A DNA stretch of 64,000 nucleotides, taken from assembly GCA_963556695.1 (NCBI GenBank), contig CAUWAG010000011.1, forward strand, positions 744,001-808,000, given 5' to 3'. The notes below the pieces were generated by a model. That model worked only from the letters and a program-made list of their open reading frames with translations, had not been told where the DNA came from and ran no database searches. Source of the stretch: Anthostomella pinea. Its lineage: Eukaryota; Ascomycota; Sordariomycetes; Xylariales; Xylariaceae. The position numbers and the translations under genes are program-made. Within the stretch, counting starts at the first letter, position 1. Each line of letters starts with the position of its first letter. Of this stretch, positions 1 through 11,135 are shown in pieces.

Positions 1-668
1 ATTCGGGTGCGTCGAAATCGTCGCCGTCAGAAGGCCGTTCGATGGAGGGCAGTACGATGTCGCCTGGCCCGTCAAAGCTCATGGAGATGACGCTTTGGGA
101 TCTCGAACCGATATCGCGGCAGATCCAACTTCAGTATCATGGCGTGATCCAGAGTCACCGTCGGAGGGCATTTGTCTCATTGGAAAAGGTGGCCCACTCA
201 GGCTCTTCTTGGGATTCATCCCAGTACTCGGTACCGGGAATCTCATCACCAGAATAGTCGAGTTCGCGTTTAGGTACGTTCTAACTAGCCCCTAAATTCG
301 CGTTTCGGGTAGAGAGAGCCGGCAGCTTCGTCAATCGTATAGCCATGCTGCTGGGTGCCGCGTTCCTGAGAAGACGGAGGAAGCTGTGCGGGCTGCTTCA
401 TCTTACCCTTTCGACCACCTGCCTTCTTGTTGGCCACAGTTTCACCGCGACCATTGACAGTTTGACTTGGCTCCGGTGAATGTTGAGGGGACAAACGTGC
501 TCCCCATCGAAGTTGGTATCGTCGGAGCTCAGGACAATGATACTGCGGTTATGCTCGTCTCTGATTATGGGGAAGGCGGCATGGTTGAAATTCTGTACTC
601 TGATACGGACTCGCTTAGCTTCCGGGGCCTCGGGGGAGGAAGACGGCGACCGGTGGCGCTTCTGTCAA
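1..668 (-). pseudogene. Decayed gene fragment with a basic, nuclear-type protein
   Basis: Minus-strand coding-like pieces in more than one frame run toward the left edge. From about 668 down there is a Ser/Pro/Arg stretch with a basic cluster (EAKRVRIR) followed by IIVLSSDDTNFDGE. A second open frame (494-285) carries a Lys/Gly-rich AT-hook-like stretch (KKAGGRKGK). An acidic piece (GDEIPGTEYWDESQ) follows at about 262-140. The pieces are separated by frameshifts and stops, so this is more likely a relic than a spliced gene. The family is not recognised. A nuclear or DNA-associated role is only an inference from the basic clusters. Confidence 0.35.
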
Positions 669-1120
669 GGGTGCGACGGAGTATTACGCCCGTTTTTACT
701 TTATTGTCGGCGGGCGCGTTTCTCACTCATTTGTATTCACTGGCATGATGGGCGACTCAAATGAATGGGGTATGGTGCGTGGCTGCGTGGCTGGATCGGC
801 ACAGAGGAACTGGCTCGCAATTTCGGACGCAACCGACGATGGGACTGTCGAGGGCCGGACTGACTTGTGTTTGGAGCGTTCGCCGATAACAGGAAACCCC
901 TGTTAGTGAATTGTCATCGAGAGGTCTAGGCCTGCTCCTGGGGCCATTCTCGGGGTTGCACTCTCATCACCCGCCCTGGGGTCTTTGGCATAAGGCGAGC
1001 AGTTTGTAGCAAGCGCTCAAAGCGGAGAAAAGAGCGCAAAAGGAAGGAAAGGAAATGGAATGATGCTAGGTAGATGCGAGTATCGCGAAAGAAAGGGATA
1101 AGAGAGAGAGAGAGAGAGGG

Positions 1121-2176
1121 ATGGCGATGCGGGGCGCGGGAAAACGAGCCTTGCGCACTCGCCTCTTCGTTGACGAGGAAAATGAGGTCGAGTACAACAT
1201 CATTCGCTCCCCCGGCCGCCGCTTCAGTCACGACACTTGGGGTGTTTGTTATACCCTGAATCCTGCCAACAATACTTGTCTCTCTGCTTTCAGACGCCCC
1301 AACTCCAACGACGGATTCCCGCTACCCAGCCTTGTTCACCCTATAGACGGGTGTCCGTTCGCCCTCTCAATCCCGCCAACCAGGCGACGGACAATGAAGA
1401 GCAAATAACCTGCTACGACGCCGTTGTTGCGACATTCTTCACCCCAGTTTTCCTGTGTGGCTGCTGCTTGACGACAAGACTCTCCCGGACCATGGTGCCT
1501 CCCATGTTCTCGCTCAGCGTGTCACCCATGACTACTTTGACGAGGATATCGAGCGCATTCAGGTAGCCCCTTTGGGTTCCATCTTTCAGGGCCTGTTGCT
1601 ACAAGGACAACAGCGGCCTTTCGACACAGCTTGTATCCTTGGCTCCGTTAATTCCCTCGGCACAACGGAAACACCCTTATTTGCCGATACCCTGCCCCTT
1701 ATCTCCCAAACTCTCTGCGAGATCCATCCCCGGTTGGAGATTTGGGGAGACAATTACTGGAACCCTCGTTGAACGACTTGCGAGACTTGCAAGGGGTTGT
1801 TGCCCATCTCACCACAACGAGCAGACTTGCTGGTGAAGCATGCAACCTTGTAGCAATGGTACTCTCGGTTAGGGTACAACACTGGATGAGTTTTCTACAA
1901 GCTTATCATTTGTCGAGGAAGGGCATTACCGACATACATACCGAAATACAGGAATGTTTCAAATCTTCTTTCCCAAAAACTTTGCTGTACCGAGACCCAC
2001 GCGTCACGGTCATGGCATTCTGTACCCGGGCTCTCCCGGGGCTACTTCCGTCGTCATTGCACTCCAGCTCCCAACCCGGGACCCATCTCATCGTCGGGTG
2101 TTCCTATGACAGGGCCTACTATGGCCTAGTGCTGGAGAAGGTCCTACGCGATAAACACAACTGGGGTCAGACATGA
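1121..2176 (+). pseudogene. Unassigned coding-like frames (possible decayed gene)
   Basis: Three overlapping open frames (1121-1408, 1455-1772, 1742-2176) read as fairly normal protein but do not join into one frame, and no convincing splice pairs link them. The middle one (VTHDYFDEDIERIQ...) looks most like real coding sequence. An AGAGAG tract lies just upstream (about 1099-1120). No domain is recognised. It may be a decayed gene related to the 2EXR fragment that follows, but nothing in the sequence proves that. Confidence 0.25.
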
Positions 2177-2279
2177 ACATTATGCGATGCCAAAGACAAT
2201 CACTTGCAGATTTCCTAGACCTTTCTTACCCAGTCATGCAAAAGGCTTTCGGGTACCCCGCTCGGCCTGCACCGAATAA

Positions 2280-2543
2280 AACAACAGCATCGGGACACCA
2301 GCAGCAAGCGACCGAATTCCCGGGTTCAGCAAGCTGCCTGCCGAGCTGCGCAAGGAGATATGGAAAGAAAGCTTCAACGTACGCCCACGGGGCTCGAAAG
2401 CAACGGAGCGAATATCAGTTCGATATTATCGCCTTGCCCGGAGCTTACGTTCTTCGACTCTCATTCGAATCCTGCGGTCTCTGCCGCACGATGAGTTTTG
2501 GACCCTAAGTAACTCATGTCTGATGGGCCGGCTTGCCTATTAG
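2280..2543 (+). pseudogene. 2EXR-domain protein fragment
   Basis: This frame is open from 2280 to a TAG at 2541-2543 but has no ATG. It contains FSKLPAELRKEIWKESF, the characteristic start of the fungal 2EXR domain, normally found near the N terminus of Pezizomycotina proteins of unknown function. The family is recognised from the F-LP-ELR-IW pattern. Full members are usually over 200 residues, so this piece of about 87 codons is a fragment or a single exon. Splicing at the GTAAGT overlapping the stop does not help, because the junction codon becomes TAA. Confidence 0.45.
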
Positions 2544-2753
2544 TAAGTTCAATCCTCTTATACAATGCTTACACGCGTCATGTGTAGACATGGGCTCTCT
2601 CTGCGCCAGCGGTCGTCTAGTTATCACAGGCATATGGAAGTTTGGCAGCCGTCGCGATACGCCGGTTCGCGCATATCTGGAGCATCGATTAAAGGTCGAT
2701 TATTCGTAGGCAAGATTAGTGCGGCTCACGCTCACAGCTATGCGATAAAGTGA

Positions 2754-4022
2754 TGCGCTAGTAGTTAACGGCTGATATGTGGTATAGAGCGTCGAAGCCG
2801 GTCGTCTTTACCCAGCCGAGTCAGCGACTCTCCTACAATCCTTCACTTCCAACTCTCAGCCCCACGACCAAAAATACAGTCAGTCAGGCCATGCATGGCT
2901 TCCCCCTCTTGTTTTCCCCCGACCACGATCAGGGGAGGAGGCAAAGCCGTGGCCGTTGAGCCGTCGGGAGAGAGGCCCGGTGGATCCGGATTGGGCGTTG
3001 GACCAACGGTGCCTTCACGGCTGGGCATGCATTTTGCCTTCTTCTTCCCTGGAAGCCTTTCGGGTGGACTACCTGAACAAGACTTTTATACTTGGTGGTG
3101 TGTTTATGCAGGACGTTGGTGGCATGGGTGGCATGGGCAAGGAGCAAGCTAGCATGGGTCGGCAGAGAAATGAAAAGAAACGTGCAGCAACTTTCTAGGG
3201 TTAAAGGTAAGAGAAAGCTGAGAGACTACACCTGTATGGCTCAGCTCGTGCATAAACTCGCAGAAACTATATGCACTCACTTACGGTCTGAGTAGGTGCC
3301 TAGTTCTAGTCTTAGGGATGAGTATGTACCTTTGAGGGGGTTTCGACGTCATACCTAGGAAGCCATCTGCCCATCTTCCATCCTTCACGTCCTGGCCGGT
3401 TTGAATGAAGGCGTGATGGTCGCCAACGCCCCCTCCCGCTGTTCATCCTCGCCGTGAAGAACGCGTGGGCTTGCTTCGGGCTGGTCCAGCCTCTCATGCC
3501 ATACCTCTACTCGAACAGGGGCTGACTTGCAAGCACATCGGATATTGGGTAGCCTGGCTTTAGCCACCATGCCGGCAGCATCGGAAGCAGTAACGTTGGC
3601 CCATGGGGGACGCCGACGCCGCAGCTACTGAAGCACTCTGGGCTGACCGGCCTCGCTTCGTTGACCGGCTTCAATCCGCAGGGACATCGGTATGTGACAA
3701 CCTACCTGTTGGGCTGGCAAGAGCGAGCTACGTGGCACTGCGCGGCGTGCCCAATGAGGCGGATGATGCGACGGAACGGTAATGAGTACTTATATACAGG
3801 CCTGATGGAACGATCGTTCTGAAGGACTGTCGGTTTCTCGCTCTCACGGACAACTCAACTTCTTCACATCTCTCTCTCCCAACCGACATTGCTGTGTCCC
3901 TCCGGTTATTGAGCTTGTCGACGACCTGCGATATAGCCCCGGAAGATCCCCGACATCATCCAAGAGAGAGAGAGAGAGAGAGAGATCAACCACCGACTCC
4001 GCCCAGCTCATTCATTCCTACA
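2754..4022. other. Intergenic stretch, with likely promoter of the next gene at its end
   Basis: No convincing gene is seen between 2754 and about 3780. Short overlapping frames (for example minus 3570-3385) lack supporting features. Near the end, TATATACA (about 3790) is followed by a pyrimidine-rich stretch (TCTTCACATCTCTCTCTCCC), a typical ascomycete core promoter and start-site region, about 230 bases before the ATG at 4023. Confidence 0.4.
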
Positions 4023-4703
4023 ATGTCACCTCGGACTCAACCCCAGACCCGACCCCGACAAGAAGGCAGGCAAGGAGGACCACAAGCAGTGCAGCGCCGC
4101 ATTCTCGACCGACAAGATTGGTTAAAAGAAGACTCCAACACGTTGGCAGCCCATTCAAGCTTCATCTCCGCCCCTCGGACGCAAACCCACGACAGCAAGA
4201 CCGCCAGTCGTCCCAGACCCTTACCAATACTCATGCCGCAGCCCATCCTTCTCAAGCACGGCAGCCGCTACCAGAACCAGAACCAGTGGTCAGCCCAGCT
4301 GCTCTGGCACATCCCAGGCACCACCACCACCACCTCTAGCGGTATCGTCTTCAACGACTGCGCCAGCCGTATAACAGCGCCCGGCATGCCGCGCGAGGCC
4401 GTCGGGCTCAGAACCAAAGCCACCGATACGATCCTGGCGTGGGCCCAGGAGGCCGGACTGCACATCTTCACCGCCGACGACGACAGAGGACTGCCGCTGC
4501 CGATCGGAAGGCGCGATGACTTCGAGAGGGAAGATGGATATATGTGGATCCCGACCCCGTGGCCGATGCTGCCGTTCTGGTGGGAGGGGCTGCGCGTGCG
4601 GTGTTTTGTCGAGGTCGGGCTGGAGCTGGCGCGGGGGGGTGGTGGTGGTGGGTATCGGGTTGTTTTGGGTGTTAGTGCCTTGAAGCCGGTCTTGGGGAGT
4701 TAA
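4023..4703 (+). CDS. Hypothetical protein, 226 aa
   Basis: This is a single uninterrupted frame. The ATG at 4023 is chosen because the longer frame upstream starts only with GTG and runs through an AGAGAG repeat, whereas TATA-like and pyrimidine-rich sequence lie at a sensible distance upstream. The first 60 residues are Arg/Gln/Pro-rich and likely disordered. The second half looks folded, with Trp-rich stretches (DGYMWIPTPWPMLPFWWEGL). It ends in a Gly-rich run coded by a GGT repeat. There is no signal peptide or membrane span. The family is not recognised. The coding case rests on frame length, composition and promoter context. Confidence 0.5.
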   Translation: MSPRTQPQTRPRQEGRQGGPQAVQRRILDRQDWLKEDSNTLAAHSSFISAPRTQTHDSKTASRPRPLPILMPQPILLKHGSRYQNQNQWSAQLLWHIPGTTTTTSSGIVFNDCASRITAPGMPREAVGLRTKATDTILAWAQEAGLHIFTADDDRGLPLPIGRRDDFEREDGYMWIPTPWPMLPFWWEGLRVRCFVEVGLELARGGGGGGYRVVLGVSALKPVLGS

Positions 4704-5184
4704 CGTTGAAGGTGAAGTGCTGGGTATGTGGGTGTTGATTGGTCGATTGGTCAATGGGTTGGTTAATCCTGGTCCGGGGGCCTGCCTTTGGGTTGATAGG
4801 GAAGAATGGGAAGGGGAGGGGACGAGGGCTGGGATGATCATGGGGGGGGGGGGTGAGTGTGCGAGCTTTGATGTTGTTTATATAGATGGTTTTATGATGA
4901 GATCTGATCTCCGGTAGCTTTATGTTAATACGCAATGGATCACATGTGTAGTTTACATCAACCGAGAAAGGAATAGCAACCCCGAGTCTACAGGGCTGGC
5001 TGCTGACACGGCCACACCACGGCGACCAACATGTACCCATCTCGATCTCAGCTCAACTCAGCTCTCAACTCACATCCCAGGGGCATTTCAATCAAGCCAT
5101 ACCCTCAATAATCTCCAGAGCATCGGCGTACAATTTCTCCCCCTATCCCCGACCTACCGAGCGACAGCTCGCCAGTGCGCAAAC

Positions 5185-5376
5185 ATGGCCGGCTATCAGA
5201 ATCTGCGTTTTCATCGCCGCCTGGGGTCCCCATCTCCAGCCCAAGAGATGGGACGCAGACCAGGATCGTCAAAGTGGCAGGATGCCTTCGAATATGAAAC
5301 CAATTCGCCTGTCGAATTCGAGCCAGCCAATAGCTTCACATCAGCTTTAACACGGCCGCGGCGTGGTGGCTACTAA
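5185..5376 (+). CDS. Small hypothetical protein, 63 aa
   Basis: The ATG sits in a good fungal start context (CAAACATGGCC) after a pyrimidine-rich leader, and the frame is open for 63 codons. The product is basic, hydrophilic, without signal peptide, membrane span or known domain. It could be the first exon of a longer gene, but no clear donor site follows. Short length keeps confidence low. Confidence 0.28.
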   Translation: MAGYQNLRFHRRLGSPSPAQEMGRRPGSSKWQDAFEYETNSPVEFEPANSFTSALTRPRRGGY

Positions 5377-5889
5377 TCGAGCCGTGGTTCCATATATTTG
5401 CCACCTGTAGCGCTAGATTACTTATCGCACGTTCCATGCGTTAGACTCGGCTAGCCTGGGGGTAGAAGCAGAAGTAATGAGCGTGGACTGTTCGGCCTTG
5501 GGCTATTCGACAGAGAAAGCAGTAAACTTGGACTTAAGCATCGCGGTAGCGTCGTCGTAGCACGGGGTCTGTTCAAAGTAGCTCGCCTAGGTGCAGCAGG
5601 TAAAAATACAGTGGTTTCTATATTAGCAGGTCTAGTAAGTTTCGAGAGCCGAGCCGCGCTGAATGATGCTGGCCGAGCCGGGTTGGACGGGAACAGCTGC
5701 TCGTTATATAGTGTATGACTTAGAGACTCGGGATATCCCCTGGGCGTCAGTCAGGTCTATCGAGATATTTCGTAATGGAGCCAGCGTCTTCTGGCGAGAA
5801 GTCGAGTCATTCGCTGGGGAGGTCGCCTCGGTGGAGTATGCACCATGGAAATGGCCGGGCTGCTTGAGACGCTTGCCCGAGATTTGAGG
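5377..5889. other. No gene identified
   Basis: A short open frame at 5663-5887 has no recognisable domain and no promoter. Nothing else stands out. Confidence 0.4.
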
Positions 5890-6245
5890 CGTCGGCATCG
5901 GCTTTGCGCCGGCACTGCCTATTTGGAGAGACGATTGGAGACGGACTCCCACGATTGTCGAGAGTCTCATCAGCGCCTGGGACTGCCATAGCGCTATGCT
6001 TGTATCCCCGAGCAGTTACGCATCGTCCAGAGGGGGTCCGAAGGTCACAGCACGAGGCAACAGCACGATGCAAAGGATGTAGAAGAGGTACTAGAAGTGG
6101 CCCAGGCCGTGGGTAAGATGGAATGTCTCAAGCAACTACGAGCTGGCGGAACAGCTCGAGAAGATACAAGAAACTGGGAAATGGGGCGGTACAGAAGGCA
6201 AAGGCCGTTTCGCTGCCGAACAAAACGGTCAAGCTTTTATCGAAT
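5890..6245 (+). pseudogene. Decayed coiled-coil gene fragment
   Basis: Coding-like pieces with heptad character lie in two frames: a stretch around 5930-6110 (DAKDVEEVLEVAQAV) and, after a frameshift, 6130-6245 (NYELAEQLEKIQETGKWGG). Similar acidic or coiled-coil coding sequence resumes on the far side of the Fot1/pogo element (about 9058-9165, LIESEKEVQVQAAEDRLKKA). The transposon may therefore have landed in a gene that is now dead. The family is not recognised. Confidence 0.3.
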
Positions 6246-6487
6246 AGCCTCAAGTCCTGTCCGTTCATATCACTTGGCTGATGGGGAGGACTTGACTTGA
6301 CCCATATAGCCGGTCTCACTGGCTTTCGTTCGCCTCTGGAGTGACTGGTTTAGACTGGAGATGGCGACTCTAGCGCTAGTGGTCACTCGCGCTTTGGATT
6401 GTGCTTCTCTTTGGCTGGATATGTCACTGGATCCGAAGTAATGATCTGGGTAGCGATGACAGCGAGACAGTGACGACAGCGACGATA

Positions 6488-6594
6488 ACGGCGGGGGCAT
6501 GCAGATGGGACAGCCCCCCAGATGGGACAGTTCCCCCACCAACAAACAACATTTGCACCCACCCACATCTCTATCGGGATTGAAGCTATAGATA
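6488..6594 (+). repeat. Left terminal inverted repeat of Fot1/pogo element
   Basis: About 107 bp matching the reverse complement of 8814-8920 with few differences. Its outer part holds the tandem motif AGATGGGACAG repeated twice, a plausible transposase-binding repeat. Confidence 0.92.
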
Positions 6595-6799
6595 TCATAA
6601 ATATATCGTCTGAATTGTCTTTTCTTGGTGTTTCTTCCAATGTGGAGTTTATTAGGTGTCCTATAGCGGGATGTTCCGTGACGGTGGTCGGAAGTTAGCA
6701 CGTCCGGCCCTAATCTGAGGGGTAATGGGACCCGTGCCCCCTATCCCCTCCAACCAGGCAGAAGTTCTGTGGTTCTTTTTTTTCTTTTTTTCTGTAAGC

Positions 6800-8738
6800 A
6801 TCATAAGCTTCAGTATGTCGAAATAGCGCCTTTATACACCAAAGAAGACATTGCTGAGGCGATAGCCGCCGTGAACGGTGACGATCTGTCCCTCCGGAAG
6901 GCTGTCCCTCCGAAAGGCTGTCCAGCGTTATGGAGTACCAAAAACCACCCTTTCTCGCAAAGTTAAAGACTCCACGATGCCTACAACTGGCACCCAGCGT
7001 GAAGGACATGCTCACGGACAGAAAATAAGCCCTGCTCAAGAAAAGAAGGTAATTTCATGGATTCTGTACTAAAAAAAGACCGGCCATGCCCCTACTCACG
7101 CCAACGTGAGGTACATCATCCAGAAGATCCTATAATCCCAGGGAAAACTGCCTCATCTTTGGGGCCATTACATGCGAAATTTTATCCACTGGAACCCGGA
7201 GATAAAGACCAAAATGGGCAGAAAACTTGATTACAAGCGTATCAATGCTGCCATTCCCGACAACATCCATGGTTATCATGACCACTACACAGATTTCGAC
7301 TTTATCAAGCTCAAGAACCGCACAAATATCAATAAGTACGGCATCATGCAGGGCCGGCAGTACGTACGTCCAATCCAAGTGTTTTTTAGACGGCTAACCA
7401 GGAGGTTATAGGTCTGATGGCCTTGTAATAGGCAGTTCTGGCTTAAAAGGGGCCAACGTCAAGTCCAACGATAACTGCACGTGGACTACTGTGGCTGAAT
7501 TGATCACTGCTACTGGAAAAAAGCTCTGGCCGCTGGTTATCTTTAAGGCAAAGTCGATACAGACGCACTGGTTCAAAGAGCAGCTTATTCACGAGCATCC
7601 CGGGGTGGCAGACTAGATAGTGACTTACTCTGTTAATGGCTGGTCCTTGAACACGATCGTGCTCAAATGGCTTAAAAAGGTTATTTTAATTTTAATTTTT
7701 AATGTGAACTATATGCTAAATAAACCCCTAGATCTATCTGCCAGATACTGCCCCTGAAGACCCGGATGAGTTCGACCTGTTGGTGCTCGACGGGCCATGG
7801 CAGCCACTGCTCAGATGATTTTATGTATCTATGCTGTATAAATAACGTCTATCTGAGCTTTTTCCCTGCCCCCGGTAGGTTATATCCTTAATTAGTAGTT
7901 ATTCCGCTAATAAGGGTAGTCTCACATCTTCCAGCCCCTGGATCTGACCGTTTTTTTTGGGGTGAAGGCCGCCTATCGCTGCCTCATTAACCAGCTCGGT
8001 CAGTTGAACGATTCGGCCCCTATTGGTAAGATTAAGTTCCTTCCTTGCCTGGCGAAAGCCCGTGACAAAGCTACTCCTGTTATCGTATGTTCGGGATGGC
8101 GTGCTGTTGGCCTTTGGCCCATAAATAGGAACAAGACACTGGCAAATAAGCATGTGGTAAAGGCAGCAGAGATACAAGCAACAGATGCTGCTATAATGAA
8201 CCCTGAAACCACCCCTGATGCCCTAGAAGCCCCTACATCAGGGCAGGATATAGCCCTGATGTTGTCAACAGTCACGGAGACCCCTAAGCAACAAGCAGCA
8301 GTGCGCGCGGTCACGAAGTCATACGGTGAGACGGTGGTTGAGTTAGCCATCCTGAAGCTACAAAATGAGGCAAAAGACGACAAGATCGAGCGTCTACAGT
8401 CTAAAAAGCGCCGTAAGGCCCCCCAGAAAGAGCCTGATCAACGGCTATAGAGGATAGGAGACGTTGTTCAAAAGCAGATTGAGCATACAGAGGCCGCACG
8501 AATGCTAATTGACCAGCGGGCAGAGAGACGACGACTTTTGCGTGCAATGCAGAACCTGGAGACCAAAGAATCAGAGGAATCGCCTTCTGAGGACTCCCTC
8601 TCCTCTGATTCAACAGATTTAGAAGATCTAAACAAAGGGGTGGTTGTTGACAAAGAGGGCAAGGGGGTGTCTGACGAGCCGGATGATGAAGAGGAAGAGC
8701 CCATCGTGATGCGATCTCAGCGCCGAGAAATCCGCTGA
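6800..8738 (+). pseudogene. Fot1/pogo transposase, frameshifted
   Basis: The pieces appear in the order expected of a pogo-type transposase. A psq-type helix-turn-helix (YTKEDIAEAIAAVNG, then RYGVPKTTLSRKVK in another frame) is followed by a linker (PEIKTKMGRKLDYKRINAA). A DDE-type core follows around 7430-7620 (WTTVAELITATGKKLWPLVIF), and a charged C-terminal region with coiled coil ends at 8738. A 16-bp tandem duplication at about 6889-6920 (CCCTCCGGAAGGCTGT) causes the first frameshift. A TAG interrupts the core at about 7614. The original protein would have been about 550-600 residues. Confidence 0.85.
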
Positions 8739-8813
8739 CGCCTGCTACCGCTAAAAGCACTGGTATCGCTAAAAACACGAAGGAAAGGCGATTATTTTGA
8801 TATATATATAAAT

Positions 8814-8920
8814 TATCTATAGCCTCAATACCAATGGGGTTATATGTGGGTGCAAATGTTGTGTTTTGGTGGGGGAACTGTCCCATCTGGGGGGCTGTCC
8901 CATCTGCATGCCCCCGCCGT
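8814..8920 (-). repeat. Right terminal inverted repeat of Fot1/pogo element
   Basis: Reverse complement of 6488-6594. Followed directly by the TA target duplication. Confidence 0.92.
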
Positions 8921-8922
8921 TA

Positions 8923-9392
8923 GCGGTCGTGCGGATCGTGGTAGCGACGACGGTGATGACGAGTGTGGACGAACAAGGGTGATGCTGAGTAGGTAGGAGG
9001 CCGGAGACTCCTACGATGAAGCCCATCGATAGCTCTCATGATCTCATGATGATGTGCTCATTGAGTCGGAAAAGGAGGTTCAGGTTCAAGCTGCCGAGGA
9101 CAGGCTGAAGAAGGCCGCGCCGGGACCAGCATTGGAGCATACTGTGCATTTGATGTCTAGGTGTTAAGACTGCAACACCAGTAGTGAAGAAGTTCCCGTG
9201 TGTCTCAAGCCATGTTGCCCGCTTTTCGCTTTCCCCCCCACCCCTTTTTCCACTTCCCCCTCTTTGCCACTTTTGCCATCCTTCCCCATATGTCTACCCC
9301 CAGTATATTATGTCGCATGTGCATATGCACACATATGGAAGCTCACAAGCAGTGTCATCTGTATCATCCGTGTCACTCGTATAAACTTACCT
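8923..9392. other. No intact gene; coding-like scrap
   Basis: About 9058-9165 reads as charged helical protein in the plus frame, possibly the downstream part of the gene split by the Fot1/pogo element. The rest is pyrimidine-rich sequence without a gene. Confidence 0.35.
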
Positions 9393-9626
9393 GACAAAAG
9401 TCTCCGCCCGAGCCCGTACATTTACCAAGACACCCAATGTTTACAATATTATAGTAAATTAACTATCAGTCTATGAACAAGATGTCTTAGATATGTTATT
9501 TCCAAGCACGTCTTAACCATAGTCTATTAATACCGTCAATGCGGCACTATTTTTCTTTATTTTATTATTTATATTTAAAGGTAGGGTGCTTTGGTGTAAG
9601 TCTAAGGTCGGGCGGAGACTTTTGTC
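9393..9626. repeat. MITE-like inverted-repeat element, about 234 bp
   Basis: A perfect 19-bp inverted repeat (GACAAAAGTCTCCGCCCGA) begins at 9393, with its reverse complement ending at 9626. Inside it the arms continue with weaker similarity, and the centre is AT-rich and non-coding. This is the form of a miniature inverted-repeat transposable element. I could not define a target duplication, so the exact ends are uncertain. Confidence 0.55.
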
Positions 9627-9639
9627 CCCTGAGTGTAAC

Positions 9640-10205
9640 CCGCATCAACAGGATCGCTAGGTTAGCCACACCGAGTGACCCAACTCTACCACGGTCCCGA
9701 TTTAGGACGCGCCGAGCTCATCGAGACCGGAAACGGCCGACTGACTGACTGACTGGCTCGCCATCCGTCCTTCTCATCATTACCAACTCAAACCCTAGTG
9801 CTCAAGCGACTGACTTCTCAGACCCGTTGATCGAGCGCAGGGTCTCACCCACGTTCCCACCACAGCTACCAACCATCAGCTCCTCACCCAGCCCGTACGT
9901 ATGGGAAATCGAAGGGCCTTCCAGGACGGCCCACGGCTGACCTATGACGAGGCGAGTGTGATTCCCGGGGTATTTCGCACGCTCCTCGCTCCGCGGCATG
10001 ACGCCAGACGTCGAGAAGACGGCGTCCTTTGGCCTGAGGTAGGGCAGGCGAGATACGACTTCGGGACGTGATGCACACTTCTGCTGCTGCTATTTCTTGT
10101 TGCCATGGTGGTCGTATTGGTAGTTGTGCTAGGTTTGTGCTGGGGCTTGATTAGCGGCTGGGTGCATCGGAGTCTGGGCCGTGGCTTTTTCTGGGCGTCC
10201 TGTAA
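9640..10205. other. No gene identified
   Basis: GC-moderate sequence with a short GACT tandem repeat (about 9738-9755). Minus-strand frames here lack domains and start context. Confidence 0.4.
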
Positions 10206-10211
10206 TACACA

Positions 10212-10298
10212 ATAAGCCAAATGCCTTGGTCGCGAACCACCCTCCCTGCGTGCCACCCAGAATGCCAACGCGTTCAACGCCACCCCTTGCTTACTGAC
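10212..10298 (+). repeat. 87-bp repeat, inverted copy at 26779-26865
   Basis: Ungapped 87-bp match, with only a few substitutions, to the reverse complement of 26779-26865 (core GCGTGCCACCCAGAATGCC). The right-hand copy forms the outer end of a RIP-degraded pogo element, so this copy may be a terminal repeat of the same family. The two face each other across the AT-rich block. Confidence 0.8.
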
Positions 10299-10669
10299 CA
10301 TCTACAGGTAACGTTCACTGACGAATTGGATCAAGATGTTGATAGGAAACGTGCTTTTGGAGGTGAGAGTCCTCCGTGGAGGTAGCTGTAGCCGAGCCCT
10401 GTCATCAGGGCTGTCACGGCTCTCATGGGCTCCTGTTCAGGCCGTCATGGGTCAGATACAGGGCACAGGTGGGCCGTACAGGGGTCCAGCTGTGCTGTAG
10501 CCGTGAGAGTAGCTATCCTACAGAAGGTCCCATCTCTCGCCGTATGTTGTTGTTTTTCGGCGTGTAAGGAGTGCGGTGGCATTCTAGGTTGAAGTTAGAG
10601 TGCTATAGCACTCTGGATGGCTGTTGAAGTTGGTTGGGAGTGCTTATAGCACCCTGGTAAACGGTCGAA

Positions 10670-10756
10670 ATGCAAAATTTTGGCACAGCTTCCGCGGGCC
10701 CCATCGGGAATTTCAAAATACGGGTAAGGGAAGATGGCTTCAAGGTGTGAAGGCTT
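10670..10756 (+). repeat. Direct repeat copy 1
   Basis: An 85-90-bp segment (core GCACAGCTTCCGCGGGCC) recurs in the same orientation at 10848-10936 with mainly transition differences. It is a tandem-type duplication in the flank of the tyrosine-recombinase remnant. Confidence 0.6.
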
Positions 10757-10847
10757 TTTGTTGTATCGATTAGAGGGAACTAGTATGCTTGTAGCACATT
10801 TATACAAGGCGCGAGTGCCTAGCTGAAAGGCCTGTTGGAGGCCTGAA

Positions 10848-10936
10848 TTGAAATTTTTGGCATAGCTTCCGTGGGCCTGATCGTGAAAAAATAGTGTTTA
10901 AGGGAAGGAGATTGGCTTCAGCGCTTAGAGGCTTGT
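10848..10936 (+). repeat. Direct repeat copy 2
   Basis: Diverged second copy of 10670-10756 (core GCATAGCTTCCGTGGGCC). Confidence 0.6.
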
Positions 10937-11135
10937 TGTCGGAGGCTTTAAGGGTTAAAGGCTTTGAATGCTTGAATAGGTGATCGTTGCACGCGAACTG
11001 GATTGCTCGTGTGAATGCCAAGTTGCCACCAGTTTTGCCGATTTTGCTCGTGCGCATTGCCCAAAGTTCGTCATAACCCCATTCACCCGAAGGTGGTGAG
11101 GCGGCAGTAAGGGCCCAGGCTCAGGGATTGGGCAT

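Larger units (their letters stand above)
6488..8920 (+). mobile_element. Fot1/pogo-type (Tc1-mariner superfamily) DNA transposon, 2433 bp
   Basis: The two ends are long, nearly perfect inverted repeats starting ACGGCGGGGGCATGCAGATG. The element is flanked on both sides by TA (6486-6487 and 8921-8922), the target duplication of the Tc1/mariner/pogo superfamily. The interior carries a pogo/Fot1-type transposase in the plus direction, broken by several frameshifts and stops. Length and coding content match ordinary Fot1-type elements. The copy is not AT-degraded, so its damage is by indels rather than RIP. It is inactive on its own, though intact ends could still be moved by a related transposase. 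Confidence 0.93.

Noticed and set aside
2543..2753. Second exon for the 2EXR fragment
   Set aside because: GTAAGT and TAG ends exist, but the spliced codon becomes TAA and the intron would be only 45 bp.
4290..4841. 183-codon minus frame
   Set aside because: Antisense to the hypothetical gene at 4023-4703 and built of Pro/Thr/His runs.
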